A stretch of 64,000 bases of DNA from Haladaptatus halobius (GTDB taxonomy: Archaea; Halobacteriota; Halobacteria; Halobacteriales; Haladaptataceae), in NCBI RefSeq assembly GCF_020618475.1, contig NZ_CP085338.1:536268-600267 (forward strand), in the 5' to 3' direction. Of the stretch, positions 55,628-64,000 are shown piece after piece (the first letter of the stretch is position 1; each line of letters opens with the position of its first letter). The notes under the pieces were generated by a model, which was not told the origin of the DNA, searched no databases, and was given only the letters and a program-made list of their open reading frames with translations. Made by a program: the position numbers and the translations under genes.

Positions 55628-55692
55628 CGGCCCGAAGCGGTAGAGCAGGGACCGTGGGGCTGACCGAGATCAGCACCTACTTTCGTTCTAGC

Positions 55693-57447
55693 TCATCGCC
55701 ATGGGCAATACGAGCCGTTGGAGGAATCGTTTTCTGACTCGTTTGATTCCTTGTTCTCGTCATCGGACCCATCCGAAGTGGAGTCATCGTTTGAACCGTC
55801 TGAAGTGGAGTCATCGCCGGAGTTTCCGCCATTCTCGTCACCGCCGGTATTACCATCAGTCCCACTGCTGCCGGTATCACCATCGTTCTTGTCGCCGCCG
55901 TCGTATTCCCAACTGTTGTTCCCGCCATCATAGCCGTCAGGACTTTCGTCGTTGATACCGTTCGCGATGTGAGAATCTTTGACGGTGACGTCTTCGGCGT
56001 CACTCGTAATCCGAAGTCCTTCGTTGCCACTGCGTGCGAGTGCTGAGACGCTTTCGATCAGCGTGCCAGAGCCACTCTCTACGATCGCATTTTCTTCGGA
56101 GACGTAATCGCCTTCGTAAATTACGACATTGTTCCCCGTGTTTGTCAGTGCTCGTCGACCCTCTCCACCACCATGATCAACTTTCAGATTACGGAACTCG
56201 GAACCGTTCCGATAGTTCTGAATGGCACTCCGGGTACCGTCAGTGGGTGCGTTTCCAATGACAGTGACGTGTTCGAGGGAGACAGGCTTGTCACCCTCCT
56301 TGATTTTGATGGCTGGGCCACCTCCTGTCTCGTGGTCGACTGTAGTTTGCTTGATCTGTGTCTGACCCGCAGATCCCCGAATAGAAATCGCAGGCGAAGG
56401 GCCATCGGTTCGTACTGTGACGGTGGAGTTGACGATTGTTACGTCGTTTGCATTGCTCGTAATCCAGATTGCGGGACTCTTATCAATATTTGTCTCGAAA
56501 TCAACATTCTGTACGACGTAGCCTACTCCGCCCTCTATACGAAGGCCACGCTGGGCGATACCGTTGTCGTCTTGCTGATTAACAACGATAGTGGCATTCT
56601 TGATGTAGCTGTCGTTACCACCAAGACGAACGTTCGCGCCGAGGCTGTTCTCGAAGCGGCCGCCTTCGATCTGGATGGATCCCGAACCGTCAGCTGCGTA
56701 GAGGCCGTTGTCAGGGAAGCTTCCGAGTACGCAGTTGCGGAACGTTATCGTCCCTTTGTTCGCCTCGTTGCTGAGGATGCCTGTTGGGCCACGCCAGAGG
56801 GAGTCGCTCGGTGTTTCACCTGTCCAAGCACCACCGTCAGGGGCCTTGAACCGTTCCACGAGACCACTCCCGTCCTCCGTCGAGACAACGGCTCGAAGCG
56901 GTCCGAACGTTCCGCTGTCGTGATAACCAACGATGTCGATGTCGCGAATGAGCAGTCCGTCGGTCACCTCTGCCTCAACGACACGGGTACCGGTCTTCTC
57001 CTTGGTCTGGTCGACTGTGAAGCCCTCAACGCGGAGATCCGTACCAGGGTCATCTTCGACACCGAGTCGGAAAAGACGGTAGTTTCCGTCGCCTCCATCG
57101 TCGAAGTTGTTGTAGCTAGCTGGGACGAGTTCCGCATCATGACCAACCATACCGAAGTTCGTGAAGCCAGTGTGACGGAACTGTGAGTCCATATAGTACC
57201 GACCTTCGGGGAAGTAGAGGAGCGTATCGTCGGCCGCGTGTTCTTCTAATACGGGTGTAATAGACTCATTTCCGCTATTATCTGCTCCGACCTCCGTCAC
57301 GTCGATGACTTCGTTGTACTGGTCCTCGTAGCCCGAGTGTTCCGCAGACGCAGTGCCTACGGCTGCAGATGAGGTGGCAATTGCTCCGGTAAGTTTGAGA
57401 TAGGTTCTACGACTGATCAAGTTTCGATTTTGCCTGTCTGACGCCAT
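55693..57447 (-). CDS. Tat-exported right-handed beta-helix protein with acidic low-complexity tail
   Basis: 584 residues. Tat leader with RR at 13-14 (SRRTYLKLTGAIATSSAA) and an AxA-type cleavage site. Residues about 45-480 form a pectate-lyase-like beta-helix, starting with DVTEVGADNSGNESITPVL and giving repeated short strands such as TFRNCVLGSFPDNGLYAADG. From about 496 the tail is Gly/Asp/Ser/Asn-rich. Its N-terminal part is related to the 1041-residue protein at 11.8 kb. Possibly binds or cuts a surface glycan; catalytic residues not identified. A TATA element lies about 28 bp before the ATG. Confidence 0.75.
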   Translation of the reverse strand: MASDRQNRNLISRRTYLKLTGAIATSSAAVGTASAEHSGYEDQYNEVIDVTEVGADNSGNESITPVLEEHAADDTLLYFPEGRYYMDSQFRHTGFTNFGMVGHDAELVPASYNNFDDGGDGNYRLFRLGVEDDPGTDLRVEGFTVDQTKEKTGTRVVEAEVTDGLLIRDIDIVGYHDSGTFGPLRAVVSTEDGSGLVERFKAPDGGAWTGETPSDSLWRGPTGILSNEANKGTITFRNCVLGSFPDNGLYAADGSGSIQIEGGRFENSLGANVRLGGNDSYIKNATIVVNQQDDNGIAQRGLRIEGGVGYVVQNVDFETNIDKSPAIWITSNANDVTIVNSTVTVRTDGPSPAISIRGSAGQTQIKQTTVDHETGGGPAIKIKEGDKPVSLEHVTVIGNAPTDGTRSAIQNYRNGSEFRNLKVDHGGGEGRRALTNTGNNVVIYEGDYVSEENAIVESGSGTLIESVSALARSGNEGLRITSDAEDVTVKDSHIANGINDESPDGYDGGNNSWEYDGGDKNDGDTGSSGTDGNTGGDENGGNSGDDSTSDGSNDDSTSDGSDDENKESNESENDSSNGSYCPWR

Positions 57448-57470
57448 CAGAATCTTCGTATCAACCCCAT

Positions 57471-57480
57471 CTATTAATTA
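57471..57480 (-). promoter_or_regulatory. TATA box of the beta-helix protein gene
   Basis: TAATTAATAG on the minus strand, centred about 28 bp before the ATG at 57447. Confidence 0.4.
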
Positions 57481-57633
57481 TCTGGTGCCTAGTTCAAACT
57501 CTCCCCGTTTTCCCACTGTTGGAAACGTTGTAAACTGTCCTAAGCATGCTGTTCTTACACACATGCGACCATCCGGATACCTCTCTTAAGCGGCATATAA
57601 GGAAATACCTAGGCCCGGTTGGATAGGGTAGCG

Positions 57634-58959
57634 ATGAGACGACAGACACGACGTACGTTCCTGACGACGGTCGGTGCGGCCGGAACGGCCGGTCTTGCTG
57701 GTTGTACTGGTGTTTTCGGCGAAAAAAAGCCCGACGGAAAGGGAACGACCTCCACAACTCCTGGTAAGGAAAAGACCACCAGTGGTGGCGAAGAAACGAC
57801 GGCCAAAGAAACGACAACTGAAGATGGTTCCCAAAATAGTGGCCCCACGGTGTTCGACAGCTTCGAAAAACTCGGCCAGTGGCACGCGGTCGAACAAGAA
57901 GGTACGCTTAAAAAGAGTACGAAAGAGAAGTATCAAGGTTCGCAGTCGGCTCACATTATCGGCAGTAAGAAGACTAAGGAGGGTAAAATCTTCCGCGCCA
58001 ATTTCGGCAGTAAACCAGCCGACATGGGCGGGAAGAACCTCTCATTGGCGTTCAAATGTACCTCCCACAGCTTCGCAAAAATTGCTGTTCAACTGTACGC
58101 GCCTGATCAAGGCCATATCGTCGAGATGAAACGGACACTTTACGGCCCAAAAGGAAAGTGGGTACGCGTTAATCTCGGGGTTACAAGCGCCCAGCGGCAG
58201 AAGTCTGTCGATCTTTCGACGGTGTATGAGATTCACATCGTCGGACGTCCAGTAGATGGTAACTCGTCCAAGCCCGTCGAATTCTACGTCGATGACCTCA
58301 AAACTGTCCCCGCACCAAAGCAAGGGATGGTGATGCTCACCTTCGACGATGGTCTCAAGTCTCATTACACGAAGGCGTACAAGAAAATGAAAAAGTACGG
58401 CTTCCCAGGTGTGGATGCCATCATTACGGAGGCCGTTTACGACGATGGCTTCCTCACACAGTCTCAGATGCGTGAGATGACGCAGAATGGTTGGGATATG
58501 ATTGCCCATCCGAATGCTCAAGCAAGGTCGATGAATAAGATGCCGCGAAAAGAACAAGAGAAGTTGATGAAGCAGTCGAAGGGCTGGCTCAAGCAGTACG
58601 GCTACGAGGGACATAAATACATGGCCGTGCCGAAGAACATAGTTGGACCGAACACATTCGAACTTGCCCAGAAGCATTTCGATTTAACGATGAGCTTTGG
58701 CGCATCGCCGAATGCACTCCCGGCTATCAAAAAAGATACCATCCTTTCGCGTATGTACGGCGACGAAAACCTCGCAACTACGAAGCGGATGATCGACTAC
58801 GCCGCCCGGTACAAACAGTTAGCCATCCCATTGTTCCACGAAATCGGCGGCAAAGGGATGCCAGAGAAGGACTTTGAGAAGGTTCTTAAGTATATCAAGA
58901 AGAACAACGTCAAGGTCGTCACACCCTCTAGCTTGGAGAAGCAGGGCCTTCTGATCTGA
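57634..58959 (+). CDS. NodB-like (polysaccharide deacetylase family) Tat lipoprotein
   Basis: 441 residues from the ATG at 57634 (MRRQTRRTFLTTVGAAG), with a twin-arginine motif and lipobox LAGC, then a Thr/Lys-rich linker. A beta-sandwich (about 75-225) is followed by the NodB domain. MLTFDDGLKSHY near 232 keeps the catalytic/metal Asp pair. The second motif reads DMIAHPNAQARS near 288, where the usual H-x-x-x-H pattern lacks its second His, so metal binding may be altered. It would act on amino-sugar polymers outside the cell, if active. Confidence 0.8.
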   Translation: MRRQTRRTFLTTVGAAGTAGLAGCTGVFGEKKPDGKGTTSTTPGKEKTTSGGEETTAKETTTEDGSQNSGPTVFDSFEKLGQWHAVEQEGTLKKSTKEKYQGSQSAHIIGSKKTKEGKIFRANFGSKPADMGGKNLSLAFKCTSHSFAKIAVQLYAPDQGHIVEMKRTLYGPKGKWVRVNLGVTSAQRQKSVDLSTVYEIHIVGRPVDGNSSKPVEFYVDDLKTVPAPKQGMVMLTFDDGLKSHYTKAYKKMKKYGFPGVDAIITEAVYDDGFLTQSQMREMTQNGWDMIAHPNAQARSMNKMPRKEQEKLMKQSKGWLKQYGYEGHKYMAVPKNIVGPNTFELAQKHFDLTMSFGASPNALPAIKKDTILSRMYGDENLATTKRMIDYAARYKQLAIPLFHEIGGKGMPEKDFEKVLKYIKKNNVKVVTPSSLEKQGLLI

Positions 58960-59049
58960 AGATCGGGTTACGATTTGACTCTGGTCATCGATTTCTTCAT
59001 TTTCCTACTCGACGGCTGTGTGTCAAAATCATATTCGATCAAATTTTTG

Positions 59050-59862
59050 CTACGCTTTTTCACCCCGGATGAAATACTCTGCACCCCTGTTATGTATTAT
59101 CTCGATGGAGAAGCCACACTCCTCCAATGCCGCCCGAACATCATCTTCACTTGCATCATATTCGCCAAGGAATGTCGGATGCACCTCACAATACACCAGC
59201 CGACAGTCGGATCGTGAAAGCGTTTTTTCAAGGCCAGTAATTGTGTCTAACTCTGCGCCCTCCACGTCGATTTTCACGACCGTCGGTGGCGGTACCTCAC
59301 CTCGCTCGACCAGTTTGTCGCCTGTTGTGAGCGACACCTGTTCGGTTCCATTCGTCGAGAGTTGCGCAACCCCGTCGATCGAGAGCGTCGCGTCGCCCGC
59401 TTCGTCCGAGAGCGCCTCGCGGCGCACGTCTGCGGTTAAGTTGTTTCGTGAGAGATTCGCTTCGATGCGCGCTGCCTTCGTCTCTCGGGGTTCGAAGGTG
59501 ACAACTCGTCCCTCTTGAAGCGCCGCGGCAGCAAGGCAGGTGTAACTCCCAATATAGCCGCCGACATCGTAGAATACGTCGTCAGGTTTCAGCTGCGAGA
59601 GTAAGTCGGCTATTACGGGGCGCTCGTCCACTAACGTACGGTAATGGCGGAATTCGCTTGCTGTCGCGGCGGTGAAGGTGACACTCGTGTCGTCGATGCG
59701 TTGGACGTGTGTCCCGCCGGAGCTACGAAAGAGTAGTTCCCAATATGTCTGTGAAAGCGAAGACTGTAGTCCGAGGCGGTCGATAACTCGTCGAACTGGA
59801 GGTTTCGAGAGTACCCACCGCCCTGCCTGGAGCACGCTCGCCGAGAGTTTCTTCGTGGACAT
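59050..59862 (-). CDS. FkbM-family SAM-dependent methyltransferase (second copy)
   Basis: 270 residues. FYDVGGYIGSYTCLAAAAL is the SAM motif, VTFEPRETKAARIEANL and VVKIDVEGAELDTITGL are the downstream family motifs. It resembles the 54.8 kb protein in layout (same N-terminal 60-residue cap) but differs widely, so the two probably methylate different positions. A GTATATAA element (59890-59897) lies about 32 bp before the ATG. Confidence 0.85.
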   Translation of the reverse strand: MSTKKLSASVLQAGRWVLSKPPVRRVIDRLGLQSSLSQTYWELLFRSSGGTHVQRIDDTSVTFTAATASEFRHYRTLVDERPVIADLLSQLKPDDVFYDVGGYIGSYTCLAAAALQEGRVVTFEPRETKAARIEANLSRNNLTADVRREALSDEAGDATLSIDGVAQLSTNGTEQVSLTTGDKLVERGEVPPPTVVKIDVEGAELDTITGLEKTLSRSDCRLVYCEVHPTFLGEYDASEDDVRAALEECGFSIEIIHNRGAEYFIRGEKA

Positions 59863-59889
59863 TCCTTTGTAGCAGTTGTCGGAGCTTCT

Positions 59890-59897
59890 TTATATAC
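59890..59897 (-). promoter_or_regulatory. TATA box of the second FkbM gene
   Basis: GTATATAA on the minus strand, about 32 bp before the ATG at 59862. Confidence 0.45.
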
Positions 59898-59929
59898 TCC
59901 CTGGGCTAGCTTCTCTGATCGGTCCGTTG

Positions 59930-60362
59930 GGTACTCACTTCAGACATCTCTTGCAACAGATGGCCTAGAATCGAGATTCGAGATATCGGAGTTCCCTCGT
60001 ATCGAACCGCTGTCTCCGACAGTTCCGGTGCTTTGTACTGATTTCGAGCGTGGTAACAAATCCGACACCCACTCCACCATGTCCGGCCTTTGGGTCGTCT
60101 GACGCTGCTGGTGGTGCCCAGTAGGCTGAATACCCTACCGTGGACGGGAATGCGGTATTCTCGGTTGAAACGCCCATTGAAGATGGGTGGGAAGGCCGCT
60201 TTGACACGGCTACACGCGTTGCAACGCACATCCTTGGCCATAATTGGACGGCAACCGTCGAGTGAAGACACGAAAGCGTACTCCGTTCCCGAGGAAACGC
60301 GCAACCTTGAACTCCCCCTTCGGAGAACCCCACGACTTTAGTCGTATGGAGGATGTCAACTC
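59930..60362 (-). mobile_element. Non-coding relic with an IS1341-type end (element C)
   Basis: On the plus strand the region ends CCCCACGACTTTAGTCGTATGG, then GGATGTCAAC (60327-60360), the typical outer end of haloarchaeal IS1341-type elements. The remaining 350 bp are GC-rich with overlapping but unrecognised frames on both strands, much like elements A and B. No transposase. Borders towards 59930 are uncertain. Confidence 0.4.
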
Positions 60363-60400
60363 AATCGAATCAACGGCCGGTGCTAAATCCAACTTCACTC

Positions 60401-62623
60401 CTAGAGTAGGAGTCCAAGGAAACCACCATCTGACGTGGTGGATTGTGTCCCCGTAGTAGTACTAGACTGTGTTGTTGCGGTCTGTGAGCGCGTGCTCGTC
60501 TGCTGTGATCCTACCGTCTTGTTTCCGGGGGGATCTACGATGGTCGAAGAGGTGCTAGTTGTGGATGTCGTGCTGGTCGTAGCCGTACTGGTGGTTGTTG
60601 TCGTGGTCGTCGTGGTACTCGGCGGTGTCGTGGTTGTTGTCGTCGTAGTCGTCGTAGTCGTTGTCGACGTTGTCGACGTTGTCGGCGGTGGTGTTGTGCT
60701 AGTCGTCGTTTTCGGTGGGTTTGTTGTCTCTTCCGGAGGTTCTGTGGTACTTGTAGCTGGTTGCGTAGTACTCGTCGTCGAGGGTGGTTGCGTCGTACTG
60801 TCAGTGGCCTCCGTCGTGCTATCCGGTGGTTTTGTCGTTCTCTCTGCTGTCGTCTGTTCTACGGTTGTCTGTTTCGTTGTCGTTTGTTTCGCCGTCGTAC
60901 TGTCGACGGTTCCGGCAGGTGTTGTGCTCGTTGGCGACTGTGTGGTGTTCTTTGGCTGTTCAAGGTCAGGGCCACCGCCGAGTCCGTCGAGTCCCGGGTC
61001 GAGGAACGCATACCCGATACCTGAGACGAATAGTAGGATCCCAGCGACGACCATCATCTTCTGCATTGAATCGGATGACATCGTATCTTCTCTAACTTTT
61101 GTTTGGAGCGATTCGGCGTATGCGCCGAGCGGTCTAGGGAAGGACGAGAGCGTGTTAAGAACCTCACAGAGTCCGAGCGCACCCAGGGCAAAGCAGAAGA
61201 ACAGGAAGATCACGAATCCTAGCGGTGGAACGATGATGAGCGACAGTGGGATATGGAACCCGAAGATGACAGGCCGCAGGTCAAGGAGATGCGCGAGCAC
61301 GAAGATAGGCGGCGCGGAGAGTACCGTCGTCGCAATAACCCGCCCGAGGCGGGCATCTGATAGCGGGTTGAAGCCGACCTTCCGGGCGCTCCAGAGGTGG
61401 AAGATGAACATCGACCCATAGCCAATGCTCGTGGAGATTGCCGCCCCGTGTGTTCCGAATCGGGGGATGAGTAGACTATTCAGTACGAGGTTGATTCCCG
61501 CCGCGGTTCCCGTGGCGAGGATGGGGAACTTCAGAGCGCCTTTCCCCTGCGAGATAGCGAGGATGGGTCGCGCGACTGCGAACCCGAGTGTCCCCGGTAG
61601 GAGCAAGAGCAAGGGAGTGATCGCTGGGAGAAACTCCGGCCCGAAGTACACTGGGACGGCGACATTCGAGAGCGCCGCCAGCCCGAGCGCCATTACGCCG
61701 GTCAGGAGGAACGTGTACCGAGTCGTCCGCGCCGCGAGCTCCGATATCTGCTCCGTCTTGTCATTCGACCATAGCTCCGATGTGGAGTGGACGAACACTG
61801 TCTGGAGCGCTAGCGGAATAAACCACAGGAACTCCGCGAGCTTGAGCGCGGCTCGATAGTAGCCAACTTGTTTACTTCCAGACATCAACTGGAGCATTAA
61901 GATATCCACGTGATAAAGCGACATTAAGAGCAGAATAAGCACGATAGACAGCGAGTTGAACGTCAACATCGTGCGTCGCGGGAAATTGTCGGGCGTCGTC
62001 CGAACGACACCGCTGAGCGATACATGCCGTGCGACGAGTAGCAACCCGGCAACCGCGACAATCGCACCTGCGGCAATCTTCCCGGCCAGTGCACCCTCAA
62101 CGCCGAAGCCAAAGTGCACTAACGGAAGCGCCACTGCCACGAATGCGATCTGTTGGAGGACTTTCAGTGGTTCAGAGTACCGTTCTAGTCCGAATCCCAT
62201 TAGCGTGCGCCGGGCGTACGCTCGAAACTGATCTGTTACGACGAGTACCGCAAGGACATAGAAGTACGGCTCAAACCCTGAGCCGAACACCTTTTCGACT
62301 AGTCCGACCCATGCGGCGAGCGCGAGCACGACCGATCCAACGACCGAGAGCGCTAGTGCCAGTCGGAAGTAGAACCCGACGACGTGCTCCTCCCAGCAGT
62401 CCATATCGCGGTCTTCGGCAAGGAACTTCCGAACACCATCGGTGACGCCGGAACTCACGAATATCATGAACAGCGAGAACACGGAAAGGACGGTGGTATA
62501 GACGCCAACTCCTTCCGGTTTAAGGAGCCGGTACAGGATAGGCGTCGTGAGAAGGCCGATAATGAGCGTGAGTACTTTTGTTCCTGCTACTGAGATCACT
62601 CCACTTAGGATACTTCGTTGCAC
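60401..62623 (-). CDS. Polysaccharide flippase with fused Thr-rich tail
   Basis: 740 residues. Residues 1 to about 490 are an O-antigen/exopolysaccharide flippase (MATE/MOP superfamily) with about 14 membrane helices; motifs include GVGVYTTVLSVFSLFMIF, GYYRAALKLAEFLWFIPL and GTAAGINLVLNSLLIPRFG. After an extra hydrophobic segment (about 520-545) comes a roughly 180-residue Thr/Ser/Pro tail ending TSDGGFLGLLL. Ordinary flippases stop near 480. Likely translocates the lipid-linked glycan of this locus. Promoter TGTATAATAAAGCC at 62697-62710. Confidence 0.85.
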   Translation of the reverse strand: MQRSILSGVISVAGTKVLTLIIGLLTTPILYRLLKPEGVGVYTTVLSVFSLFMIFVSSGVTDGVRKFLAEDRDMDCWEEHVVGFYFRLALALSVVGSVVLALAAWVGLVEKVFGSGFEPYFYVLAVLVVTDQFRAYARRTLMGFGLERYSEPLKVLQQIAFVAVALPLVHFGFGVEGALAGKIAAGAIVAVAGLLLVARHVSLSGVVRTTPDNFPRRTMLTFNSLSIVLILLLMSLYHVDILMLQLMSGSKQVGYYRAALKLAEFLWFIPLALQTVFVHSTSELWSNDKTEQISELAARTTRYTFLLTGVMALGLAALSNVAVPVYFGPEFLPAITPLLLLLPGTLGFAVARPILAISQGKGALKFPILATGTAAGINLVLNSLLIPRFGTHGAAISTSIGYGSMFIFHLWSARKVGFNPLSDARLGRVIATTVLSAPPIFVLAHLLDLRPVIFGFHIPLSLIIVPPLGFVIFLFFCFALGALGLCEVLNTLSSFPRPLGAYAESLQTKVREDTMSSDSMQKMMVVAGILLFVSGIGYAFLDPGLDGLGGGPDLEQPKNTTQSPTSTTPAGTVDSTTAKQTTTKQTTVEQTTAERTTKPPDSTTEATDSTTQPPSTTSTTQPATSTTEPPEETTNPPKTTTSTTPPPTTSTTSTTTTTTTTTTTTTPPSTTTTTTTTTSTATTSTTSTTSTSSTIVDPPGNKTVGSQQTSTRSQTATTQSSTTTGTQSTTSDGGFLGLLL

Positions 62624-62946
62624 AACATCACCATCCTACTAGCTTTTCACCGGGGGCTACTTCGAGTGACACTCATCACATAGTTTTCGGTACTGGGGCT
62701 TTATTATACACTGACTAGACCGCGCAAAAGCGGTGAGAATAAGAAATACACCGTAGACGTACAGCCAGCTTTGACCGTGGTAAGCACGTTTCAGATGGTG
62801 TATTATGACGCCTCTGAGGCGATTTTTCTCACAGTATCGAATTCGATCCGAAATAGCGACACACTCAGATGGTCGAGTTCCGTCAGAGAACCGGCCGAAA
62901 TTTACGAGACTTTTAAGCACGATTTCGGGTCAGATAAAAATTGAGA
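62624..62946 (-). other. Intergenic stretch with flippase promoter and leader
   Basis: Contains the flippase TATA element. An 87-codon minus-strand frame (62657-62920) overlaps the promoter and has no recognised family; it is not called as a gene. A short palindrome CGCCTCAGAGGCG is at about 62809-62821. Confidence 0.3.
62697..62710 (-). promoter_or_regulatory. TATA-type promoter of the flippase gene
   Basis: TGTATAATAAAGCC on the minus strand, about 75 bp before the ATG at 62623; identical to 42061-42074 before the dehydrogenase. Confidence 0.5.
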
Positions 62947-64000
62947 TCATCCGTCGAGGACGTGAGTATATAGATGTGCGATATCAACACAGACGCGCTT
63001 CCATGTAAATTGCTCTGCATGTGCCTCGATAAGGTCATGATCCCACTCTTTTTGGAGTGCCCGCACTATCGCATCTGTAAGGGCGTCGTAGTCTTCTGGA
63101 TTGTCCACGAGGAATCCATGATCCTCAGAAGTGATGACCTCTTCACTTCCACCGTTTACCGTGGAGACGACGGGCGATCCGCAGGCCATTGCTTCTAACT
63201 GAACAAGACCGAAACTCTCGCTATAGCTCGGTAGGACAAAAGCATCACAGGCACTCATCCAGTACTGTAATTCTTCGTTCGATACATAGCCAAGTAGGCG
63301 AACGTGGTCGTTGAGATTGGCCTTGTCAATCTGCTGCTCGAGTTCTGAACGCATTCCACCATGGCCACCAATGGCACAGACAACGTCACTCTCATAATCA
63401 ATGATATCGGGCATCACGCCGATAAGATGCTGAAATCCTTTTCGTTTTTTAAGATGGCCAAGCGAGAACAGGAGATTTGTTTCTTGTGCGATTCCGAGAT
63501 GCTCTTTCGCCCTTGCTTGCGGAACTCGGCGAAGGCGGTCTCGACTAAACCCGTTTGGGACGTAGTAGACACTATCGTTGAACTGCTGCAGCTTGTTCTG
63601 GTCTTGCCGGTTTACTCGGATGATGGCGTTAGCACGCTCCCACGTTTGGTCAATTTTATCGTTTGAGGATTCAAGTTGCTTGATGAATAGATCGTGGTTC
63701 TCGTGCACCGTGAGCACAAATGGAATCCCAAGCTCCTGTCCGAGCACACTACCGACATATCCGGCGGTCCACGTGAGGTGGGAGTGAATTACATCAAACT
63801 CAACAGGAAGATCGGTGATTATTTTTTTCACTTTTCGGGCATGCTGACTGCCAAGGAACCGTCGATGAAGGTCGACCGGTAGATAGAGTAATGGTGTGCT
63901 GACGACCGTGACGTTATCGGGTTTACCCTGCTGGTTTATCTTCGCACTCTTACTAAACGGTTTGGCATAATCGATAGGCAAGTACTTAGAGATGTCCGCA
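62947..64000 (-). CDS. Family 4 glycosyltransferase (5' end outside window)
   Basis: At least 350 residues; the frame stays open to the right edge (DISKYLPIDYAKPF before the first possible start), so the N-terminus is cut by the window. GT-B fold: HSHLTWTAGYVG in the acceptor half, FSLGHLKKRKGFQHLIGVMP and PSYSESFGLVQLEAMACGSP, the E-x7-E donor motif of GT4. Adds a sugar to the surface glycan, probably as a retaining enzyme using an NDP-sugar. It precedes the flippase on the same strand. Confidence 0.87.
   Translation of the reverse strand, partial: ADISKYLPIDYAKPFSKSAKINQQGKPDNVTVVSTPLLYLPVDLHRRFLGSQHARKVKKIITDLPVEFDVIHSHLTWTAGYVGSVLGQELGIPFVLTVHENHDLFIKQLESSNDKIDQTWERANAIIRVNRQDQNKLQQFNDSVYYVPNGFSRDRLRRVPQARAKEHLGIAQETNLLFSLGHLKKRKGFQHLIGVMPDIIDYESDVVCAIGGHGGMRSELEQQIDKANLNDHVRLLGYVSNEELQYWMSACDAFVLPSYSESFGLVQLEAMACGSPVVSTVNGGSEEVITSEDHGFLVDNPEDYDALTDAIVRALQKEWDHDLIEAHAEQFTWKRVCVDIAHLYTHVLDG

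Noticed and set aside
56173..57186. 337-codon plus-strand ORF
   Set aside because: Antisense to the beta-helix gene, which has a Tat leader, family match and promoter; the antisense frame has none.
60435..61421. 328-codon plus-strand ORF rich in Val
   Set aside because: It is the antisense of the Thr-rich flippase tail (ACN codons read back as NGT); an artefact of low complexity.
62657..62920. 87-codon minus-strand ORF
   Set aside because: It covers the flippase promoter, has no family match and mixed composition.

Overview
The window looks like a haloarchaeal (class Halobacteria) chromosome segment or megaplasmid. The evidence is an Orc1/Cdc6 initiator with haloarchaeal-type origin recognition boxes, twin-arginine (often lipobox) leaders on nearly all secreted proteins, TATA elements about 27 bp before many start codons (leaderless transcripts), small CxxC zinc-ribbon and DUF7563/DUF7344-type proteins, and many decayed IS200/IS605 (TnpB) elements. 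The genus cannot be told from the sequence alone.

Layout. 0-7.5 kb: the end of a LolD/MacB-type ABC ATPase gene, then a minus-strand dipeptide/oligopeptide ABC importer operon (binding protein, two permeases, two ATPases). 7.6-9.3 kb: a decayed IS200/IS605 element. 9.4-26 kb: an accessory region with zinc-ribbon microproteins, a Tat-exported PQQ-type beta-propeller, a 1041-residue beta-helix/repeat protein, a PhoX-type phosphatase, a MoxR ATPase, an MFS transporter, a PRC-barrel protein, two DUF1328 membrane peptides and several gene relics. 26.2-33.9 kb: a replication origin region. The orc1/cdc6 gene has one ORB on each side, and five more ORBs lie at 32.8-33.9 kb, separated from it by a GT-C-type membrane protein, a Tat lipoprotein of the peptide-binding family and a PAP2 phosphatase. 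34-38.2 kb: glmM and glmS (UDP-GlcNAc precursor supply) with a TnpB relic between them. 38.5-41.7 kb: a transmembrane winged-helix protein with eight extracellular calcium-type repeats, a TnpB element and a DUF7344-like regulator. 42.2-64 kb: a surface-glycan locus holding a nucleotide-sugar dehydrogenase, GT2, DUF354, a large membrane protein, a sugar-nucleotide epimerase, a sugar nucleotidyltransferase, YdjM and DUF1616 membrane proteins, an asparagine-synthase-like enzyme, two FkbM methyltransferases, a Tat-exported beta-helix protein, a NodB-like lipoprotein, a flippase with a Thr-rich tail and a GT4 cut by the right edge.

How it fits together. GlmS and GlmM make glucosamine phosphates. 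The dehydrogenase, epimerase and nucleotidyltransferase would turn these into activated sugars, the GT2, DUF354 and GT4 proteins would assemble a glycan, FkbM enzymes could methylate it, and the flippase would export it. Several of these genes share a TGTATAATAAA-type promoter. The main non-standard signals are the ORB cluster, a set of miniature TnpB-derived elements with a covarying left-end stem, two related non-coding hairpin-bounded elements, element ends lying at gene stop codons, a candidate structured RNA near 25.1-25.2 kb, and the Ca-repeat/TM/HTH regulator.
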